Shown here piece by piece: positions 30,542 to 35,708 of a stretch of DNA of 35,708 bases (positions are counted from its first letter, which is position 1; each line of letters starts with the position of its first letter). The notes below the pieces were generated by a model that searched no databases, was not told the DNA's origin, and saw only the letters and a program-made list of their open reading frames with translations. A program made the translations under genes and the position numbers. Origin of the DNA: an uncultured Acidimicrobiales bacterium (GTDB lineage: Bacteria; Actinomycetota; Acidimicrobiia; Acidimicrobiales; Poriferisodalaceae); contig CAJQGN010000042.1 in assembly GCA_905477545.1 (NCBI GenBank), positions 1 to 35,708 of the forward strand, read 5' to 3'.

Positions 30542-32656
30542 ATGGAATCTATACTTTTTTCACTGACGAATTTCCGACACTTGGTGAGTTCTTTTCCGCT
30601 GAGTTCGTTGGTAACGCCGTTAATCGTTCTGCTGGTACTCACGCTCCTTGTGTTGCCCATTCCGCCTGTCATGCTGGACGTTTTATTCACCTTTAACATC
30701 ATACTGGCACTTTTAATCATCATGGTCGCTATTCACACCGCGACACCGATGGATTTTTCATCTTTTCCTATCATTATTCTTTTCGCGACCGTAATGCGAT
30801 TGGGCCTTAACGTCGCCTCTACGCGAGTGGTTTTAATACAAGGACATGAAGGAGGCGATGCCGCCGGGAAGGTAATTGAGGCATTTGGCCAATTTGTAAT
30901 TGGCGGAAATTACGCAGTAGGGCTAATAGTGTTCTTAATATTAATGATTATAAATTTTATTGTAATCACCAAAGGGGCTGGTCGCGTCTCAGAAGTCATC
31001 GCCAGGTTCACTCTCGATGCCCTACCTGGTAAGCAAATGGCAATCGATGCTGATCTTAATGCGGGCGTGATCGATCAAGAGACCGCAAGGAAAAGGCGTG
31101 CGCAAGTTTCTCAGGAATCTGATTTCTTTGGCTCTATGGATGGAGCATCGAAATTCGTGAGGGGTGACGCGATTGCTGGAATATTGATCCTTCTAATAAA
31201 TTTAGTTGGCGGCCTAGCCATAGGAATGCTGCAACACGATCTGTCTCTAGACGGCGCATCGAAAGCTTATGTTCTTCTTACCATCGGGGATGGTCTAGTC
31301 GCCCAAATACCTGCACTGATACTTTCTCTTGCGACAGCTATTATCGTCTCAAGAGTATCCACAGATGAATCTGCTCCGGAACAAGCCACAAAACAGCTGA
31401 GCAACCCACTTGCATTCGGGGTTGCGGGCGGAACTTTAGTTGCCTTAGGGTTAATACCCGGGATGCCAAATGGCGTTTTCCTCCTACTTGGATCAAGTTC
31501 AATCGCACTGAGTTACTTCCTTCGAAAAAGACAGGCCACTGAACTAGTAGAACAGAACGATGTTGAAGCACATGAAATAGAAAAATCTAGCGAGGAAGTG
31601 CTGGAACTGGACTGGGATGATGCCGGCCAGGTAGACGTTATCAGTGTGGAACTCGGGTATGGCCTTATTCCACTAATCCAAGAAGATCGACACGGACGAC
31701 TGCTTCAAAGAGCAAAAGGAATCCGTAAGAAAATGTCCGGAGAGTTTGGGTTTTTGCTGCCAACTATTAGGATTCGAGATAATCTCGATATCCCTCCTCA
31801 TCAGTACCAATTAGTAATCAACGGATCAACCAGAGGTAGGGGAGATATCGAATTAGGAAAATTCCTAGCGATTAACCCAGGTTCAGTTTTAGAAACCGTT
31901 TCCGGCACACAGACAAAAGAGCCGGCTTTTGGCTTGGAAGCCGTTTGGATCGAGGCCAAGGATAAAGAATACGCTCAAGCAGTGGGCTACACGGTCGTAG
32001 ACACCAGTACCGTCATTGCCACTCATCTTAATAACGTTCTTAGAAACAACGCAGAAGAGCTTCTAACCTACGAAATTACTGAGAGCCTCATCGGCCGGAT
32101 GGAAGAAACTTCTCCTAAACTTGTCGAGGAACTCATCCCAGATAACCTCTCCATGAGCACCGCCCTTAAAGTATTACAGAATCTGCTTTCTGAAGGCGTT
32201 CCAATTAAAGACATGCGGACAATCCTAGAAACACTCTCGGATGCCGCACCATACACGAAAGCACCTGAGGCGTTGACCAGCTACGTTCGGACTCGGCTAG
32301 GACGACTAATCGTGCAGCAGCTTTGTGACCCCCTCAATACTCTTGAAGTCATTACACTAGATCCTAACCTCGAACAGATCCTAACGGACTTAGTCAAGGC
32401 AGCCACTTCCGTCGATGAGGTAACGCTAGAACCCAATCTCGCACAGACCCTTATCGAATCACTATCAGAAGAAGTAAACAAAGCTCAAGAACAGGATCGT
32501 GCGGCAGTTCTCATTGTTTCTCCCACGATACGTCAGTGGTTATCCATCTTCATTGGGAAACTTAAAAAAGAACTTTCTGTTTTGTCCTACAGAGAGGTTC
32601 CTGATGATCAATCTATCAAAATTATACGAACTATCGAATTAAACGAAAAAGATTAG
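30542..32656 (+). CDS. flhA: Flagellar export gate protein FlhA
   Basis: 704 residues, normal length. The N-terminal half has about eight membrane helices with the conserved block KVIEAFGQFVIGGNYAVGLI, VFLILMIINFIVITKGAGRV and TLDALPGKQMAIDADLNAGV. The C-terminal cytoplasmic domain (about 340-704) binds chaperone-substrate complexes such as FliS-flagellin and FlgN-FlgK. FlhA uses the proton motive force and forms the nonameric gate. It is the first gene of flhA-flhF-flhG-fliA, behind a sigma-54 promoter. Nothing unusual in the sequence. Confidence 0.98.
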   Translation: MESILFSLTNFRHLVSSFPLSSLVTPLIVLLVLTLLVLPIPPVMLDVLFTFNIILALLIIMVAIHTATPMDFSSFPIIILFATVMRLGLNVASTRVVLIQGHEGGDAAGKVIEAFGQFVIGGNYAVGLIVFLILMIINFIVITKGAGRVSEVIARFTLDALPGKQMAIDADLNAGVIDQETARKRRAQVSQESDFFGSMDGASKFVRGDAIAGILILLINLVGGLAIGMLQHDLSLDGASKAYVLLTIGDGLVAQIPALILSLATAIIVSRVSTDESAPEQATKQLSNPLAFGVAGGTLVALGLIPGMPNGVFLLLGSSSIALSYFLRKRQATELVEQNDVEAHEIEKSSEEVLELDWDDAGQVDVISVELGYGLIPLIQEDRHGRLLQRAKGIRKKMSGEFGFLLPTIRIRDNLDIPPHQYQLVINGSTRGRGDIELGKFLAINPGSVLETVSGTQTKEPAFGLEAVWIEAKDKEYAQAVGYTVVDTSTVIATHLNNVLRNNAEELLTYEITESLIGRMEETSPKLVEELIPDNLSMSTALKVLQNLLSEGVPIKDMRTILETLSDAAPYTKAPEALTSYVRTRLGRLIVQQLCDPLNTLEVITLDPNLEQILTDLVKAATSVDEVTLEPNLAQTLIESLSEEVNKAQEQDRAAVLIVSPTIRQWLSIFIGKLKKELSVLSYREVPDDQSIKIIRTIELNEKD

Positions 32657-32672
32657 TAAGAAGGAGCGTTTT

Positions 32673-33548
32673 ATGGAACTTCAAAGGTTTGTTGGTAAAG
32701 ACACAAAATCTGTTTTAGATGAAATTCGCGCCGCTCTGGGTGAACAAGCCCTGATTGTTTCCAATACAAAAGTCGGATCAAAGACAGAAATCATCGCCGC
32801 TCGGGTAGCACAAAGTGCTACTGCAGAGACACAGGTCAGTGTAGACGAAGACGCATCAAAACTGGCAGGAAAAAAAGAGGATTTCTCTCAAACAATGGCT
32901 AATCATCAAAGGTTCTCATCGCCAACTTTCACAGAAGATGATCCCTGGGAGCACATTAGGCAAATAAACAACGAAATTTCGTCTATAAAGTCAGCCTTAA
33001 AAGAAAGCTCGGAGCAAACTCGCAACGAAATCCCAACGGATCTCCATGAGGTATCTAAACGAATTGCCGAACGGAAAACTGAGAACTACCTCGAACTTCT
33101 TGATAGCGCTAAAGAAGGTTGCCACATCATTTGGGGGGAGAGAAAGTCAGGGAAGTCACTCCTCATCAAGGAGTTAATAAAAAGAAGAGCTAGCAACCAC
33201 GAAAAAACCATTATTTTAAGACTGCCGCACACCACCAGTTCAGATGACTCACATCTGTGTGCAATCGCAGAGCGGTTTTCAGTTGATGTTATTTTTATCA
33301 ATCAAGTGGAAAGCATCGAGTCTATGATCGCACTACTTGATAGCGACCATTTGATCCTTATCGAAGCAGACCTATCAAAACTAAACAGCCTTGCACTAGA
33401 CACCACAACCTCATGGCTGGAAAAGAGCTTCAACTTTATTATCGACGAGAACGAGAAGCAGACAGATTTGATTTCAGAATTGTTTCAACAAATTAACGCA
33501 AAAATACCTGCGAGAATTCCCTCAATGATCATTGAAGACATCAGATAA
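32673..33548 (+). CDS. flhF: FlhF-like polar placement protein with degenerate GTPase domain
   Basis: 291 residues, shorter than typical FlhF (about 366-500). The N-terminal part is FlhF-like: ELQRFVGKDTKSVLDEIRAA, then LGEQALIVSNTKVGSKTEII. A linker (50-140) precedes a SRP-GTPase-like fold. The P-loop is kept (GERKSGKS, 155-162) but the G3 motif DTAGR is replaced by EADLS (231-235), and no TKLD-type G4 motif is visible before the closing segment. The fold order can still be followed (HLCAIAERFSVDVIF, IESMIALLDSDHLILI). FlhF marks the pole and recruits early components; GTP hydrolysis here is doubtful. It lies 16 bases after flhA and 106 before flhG. Confidence 0.88.
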   Translation: MELQRFVGKDTKSVLDEIRAALGEQALIVSNTKVGSKTEIIAARVAQSATAETQVSVDEDASKLAGKKEDFSQTMANHQRFSSPTFTEDDPWEHIRQINNEISSIKSALKESSEQTRNEIPTDLHEVSKRIAERKTENYLELLDSAKEGCHIIWGERKSGKSLLIKELIKRRASNHEKTIILRLPHTTSSDDSHLCAIAERFSVDVIFINQVESIESMIALLDSDHLILIEADLSKLNSLALDTTTSWLEKSFNFIIDENEKQTDLISELFQQINAKIPARIPSMIIEDIR

Positions 33549-33654
33549 TGGCCACAATTGTGTAAACTCCTTTTGCAAACGCGCGAGACTTCTCTTTACT
33601 CAGTCTTTAGAGTTGAGGACCGACCGCAATAGTATTTTAAAGTGAGGATCTAAT

Positions 33655-34416
33655 TTGTCTCGTCAAGTAGCCATTTGTAGCGGGAAAGGAGGAGTAGGTA
33701 AAACTTTCACCTCAATCAGTCTTGCCTTAGCCCTACGCGATATGGGTAAAGACGTACTACTAGTTGACGCCGACCTAGGCCTTGCTAATGCTCAATTGAT
33801 GCTCGGTGTATCACCCGAGCTTACTATCGCAGATTATATAGAAGGCACAAAAACGCTATCTGAGGTTACTACGGATATTAGTAGTGGCTTAAAGTTGATT
33901 CCGGGCGCCTCCGGCAATGCGAGCTTAGCCAACCTGCCACTGGGCACGCTTACAGACCTTTACGAAGAGATCACCAGAGTATTTCCCGATAGCTTTATAC
34001 TCTTTGATCTCGCCGCCGGAATCTCGGATCAAAATATGCACATGTTAAAACTGTGCGACACAAGAATAGTCTTATTCGTGGACGAGCCAACATCTATAGC
34101 GGATAGTTATGGAGTACTTAAATTGCTTCATCTGAGTGACAAACTTGATGAAACTTACCTGGTACCAAACCAAGTAAAAAGCCTCGACAGCGGCAAAAAA
34201 TTCTATGACAGAATGAATCGTCTCTGCCTTTCATTTCTCGGTAAACCCGTAGGCTTTATTGGAGCAATTCATGAGGATACCGCGGTCAAAGCTTCCATAA
34301 GGAAAAGAACACCGATTGACACCTCGTTCCCTGATTCAAAAGCTTGGTATAATATACGCGCAATCGCAGAGAAAATTGCTGGCGAGCATGGCGACATAGA
34401 GCCCTCCCAAACTTGA
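33655..34416 (+). CDS. flhG: FlhG/FleN MinD-like ATPase, lacking the N-terminal DQAxxLR helix
   Basis: 253 residues. Deviant Walker A SGKGGVGKT at 9-17, then LLVDADLGLANAQLML and a FDLAAGISDQNM switch region. It is a MinD/ParA-type ATPase that limits flagellar number and in Pseudomonas antagonises FleQ. Known FlhG proteins start with a DQAxxLR motif helix that stimulates FlhF GTPase. Here the protein starts at the first beta strand: TTG 33655 has a strong GAGGA site (33644-33648) and an in-frame TGA at 33643-33645 rules out an extension. Fits with the degenerate FlhF next door. fliA starts 10 bases downstream. Confidence 0.93.
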   Translation: MSRQVAICSGKGGVGKTFTSISLALALRDMGKDVLLVDADLGLANAQLMLGVSPELTIADYIEGTKTLSEVTTDISSGLKLIPGASGNASLANLPLGTLTDLYEEITRVFPDSFILFDLAAGISDQNMHMLKLCDTRIVLFVDEPTSIADSYGVLKLLHLSDKLDETYLVPNQVKSLDSGKKFYDRMNRLCLSFLGKPVGFIGAIHEDTAVKASIRKRTPIDTSFPDSKAWYNIRAIAEKIAGEHGDIEPSQT

Positions 34417-34426
34417 AGCACTAACC

Positions 34427-35179
34427 ATGAACACCGATTCCGATTCGAACTCGACGAGTAATAGTAAACCTGAGGCCTATCGCGCTGCAGCCTCATACAC
34501 AGAGGAATCGACAGGTAATATCACTCCAGAATTACTGTCACTTGTAAAACGTATTGCTGTCCATCTAAAAGGCAGGCTTCCCAAGACGGTTGAAGTCGAC
34601 GATTTAATGCAGTCCGGGTTCGAGGGACTTGTCCAGGCTATGAATACCTTCGACAAGACAAGAAACATATCGTTGGAACAATATGCAAACACCCGAATAC
34701 GCGGCGCGATGCTGGATGACGTACGAAGAATGTCACAAGCCACAAGAACCACAATATCATTCAAAAGGGAACACTCAACCGCTATTGAAAAGCTAACAAA
34801 CCGATTCGGTAGAGAACCCACAGGTAAAGAAATTGCAAGCTACCTTGGCAAAGACGTAGAGACTTATCAAAAAGAGCGACTGATTGTTGCCGGGACCGTC
34901 AATTCTGAAAACGACAATGGCATTATGCCAGAAATCCTAGACAACAACGGGGACAGCGAACCTTCCCCAGAAGAAGAATTACAGAAAACAGAGCTACTTT
35001 CCGCGCTCAAAGCATCCATCGATGACTTGCCTGAACGGACCCAACTAATCCTATCTCTGTATTACAAAGATGAGCTAAACTTAAAAGAGATAGCGGCAGT
35101 GATAGATGTCACAGAATCTCGCGTAAGCCAGATCCTAAGTGAAACTGCTGATAAGCTAAGGAAGAAAATAACCCAATAA
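34427..35179 (+). CDS. fliA: Flagellar sigma factor FliA (sigma-28)
   Basis: 250 residues. Sigma region 2: LPKTVEVDDLMQSGFEGLVQ, then LEQYANTRIRGAMLDDVRRM. Region 3: STAIEKLTNRFGREPTGKEI. Region 4: ALKASIDDLPERTQLILSLY, YKDELNLKEIAAVIDVTESR and VSQILSETADKLRKKI. It directs transcription of late flagellar genes; candidate targets in this window precede fliS, motA, flgM and flgP. Its activity is checked by FlgM (26123-26416). It follows flhG closely, in the standard order flhA-flhF-flhG-fliA. Confidence 0.97.
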   Translation: MNTDSDSNSTSNSKPEAYRAAASYTEESTGNITPELLSLVKRIAVHLKGRLPKTVEVDDLMQSGFEGLVQAMNTFDKTRNISLEQYANTRIRGAMLDDVRRMSQATRTTISFKREHSTAIEKLTNRFGREPTGKEIASYLGKDVETYQKERLIVAGTVNSENDNGIMPEILDNNGDSEPSPEEELQKTELLSALKASIDDLPERTQLILSLYYKDELNLKEIAAVIDVTESRVSQILSETADKLRKKITQ

Positions 35180-35207
35180 TAATTTCAAATTACCTAAAAG
35201 GCCGAAC

Positions 35208-35708
35208 ATGAGCATCCTTGGAGGTTTAAAGAAAAAAGCAGAGCAGAAGAAAGCTCTTGCCTTCTACAAGCAGTTGGGGACTATCAAGGGCGATCCAAGG
35301 GATATCCGCAACCTAAAATCCTTAATGAGCGCTCGTCTCACAGCCTTCATTGATGCCACTTTCATCGATGGTGCTAAGAAAACAGAAGCACTTCAAGAAT
35401 CTGGCCAACCAATCTCTTCACTCTCCCCAACCTCCAGCTATAAGGACGTCAAAACGATTAGCGGTATCGTCTGCGTTTATCTACCCGAGAAATATGCCCA
35501 GTTTTTCTTTGAACTAGGCTCCAGATACCAGAGTGCAAGCTTAACGCTCAATCAAGTGGTTGAACTCGCTGATGAAATGGCAGCAGAAATCTCTGCATCG
35601 CTGGTTCTAGACCGACCGATTACACCTCTCAATTTTCTAAGATCAGCCGAGTCAGAGGGTGATGAAGGTGAAGCTGAGTCAACAGAGGGACAAACTGGAA
35701 GCCCTGAG
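35208..35708 (+). CDS. Unknown protein, truncated by the window edge
   Basis: 167 residues visible from ATG 35208 with the frame still open at the end. The start is basic (SILGGLKKKAEQKKALAFYK). A middle alpha/beta part includes KTISGIVCVYLPEKYAQFFF and ELGSRYQSASLTLNQVVELA. The visible end is acidic and low in complexity (SEGDEGEAESTEG). No signal peptide or membrane helix. I do not recognise the family. It is 28 bases after fliA on the same strand and probably in the same transcript. In Vibrio and Pseudomonas cheY and cheZ occupy this position, and it is neither. Confidence 0.75.
   Translation, partial: MSILGGLKKKAEQKKALAFYKQLGTIKGDPRDIRNLKSLMSARLTAFIDATFIDGAKKTEALQESGQPISSLSPTSSYKDVKTISGIVCVYLPEKYAQFFFELGSRYQSASLTLNQVVELADEMAAEISASLVLDRPITPLNFLRSAESEGDEGEAESTEGQTGSPE

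Noticed and set aside
33553-33562. Palindrome CACAATTGTG in the flhF-flhG gap as an operator.
   Set aside because: A ten-base palindrome with an AT core is expected by chance; no promoter element that I could align lies beside it, although the 106-base gap may hide one.

Overview
The window is almost entirely a flagellar gene region from a gammaproteobacterium, probably a marine one with a single polar, sodium-driven flagellum. The reasons are the FlhF/FlhG placement pair, a PomA-type stator, the FlgP/FlgT outer-membrane ring proteins known from Vibrio, and recognisable sigma-54 and sigma-28 promoters. Genus cannot be fixed from the sequence alone. There are no rRNA or tRNA genes, insertion sequences, integrases or CRISPR arrays that I can see, and no gene-free stretch longer than 300 bases.

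Layout. (1) 1-1068, plus strand: the last codons of a flagellin, then flaG and fliS; the usual fliD between them is absent. (2) 1082-1597, minus: a DUF1566-like lipoprotein. (3) 1732-9004, plus: a run of eight closely spaced genes starting with motA/pomA and two different motB/pomB genes, followed by a voltage-gated K+ channel, a four-cysteine mini-protein, a CLC chloride channel with altered key residues, a Sel1-repeat protein and a small unknown. (4) 23283 down to 9001, minus: the rod-hook operon flgB-[flagellin]-flgC-D-E-F-G-H-I-J-K-L behind a good sigma-54 promoter. A full-length flagellin gene sits between flgB and flgC, and FlgE (925 aa) and FlgK (1001 aa) are very large. (5) 23534-24571, plus: flgA with what looks like two SAF modules. 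(6) 26033-24611, minus: two secreted accessory proteins (cadherin-like lipoprotein, FnIII-like protein) inserted between flgA and flgM. (7) 26123-26789, plus: flgM-flgN behind a sigma-28 promoter. (8) 30410 down to 26786, minus: flgP, flgT, a LysM lipoprotein, a FliK-like protein and a FlhB-C-terminal-like protein. (9) 30542-35708, plus: flhA-flhF-flhG-fliA and a truncated unknown, behind a sigma-54 promoter that lies back to back with a near-perfect sigma-28 promoter for flgP.

How it fits together: FlhA and the FlhB-like/FliK-like pair belong to export and substrate switching. FlgB-FlgL build the rod, hook and junction, and FlgA, FlgI, FlgH, FlgP and FlgT build the P, L and H rings. PomA and the two PomB proteins would power rotation, FliA/FlgM time late genes, and FlhF/FlhG set number and position. 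The points most worth following up are the flagellin inside flgB-flgC, one PomA with two PomB paralogues followed by two ion channels, and the matched loss of GTPase motifs in FlhF and of the DQAxxLR activator helix in FlhG.
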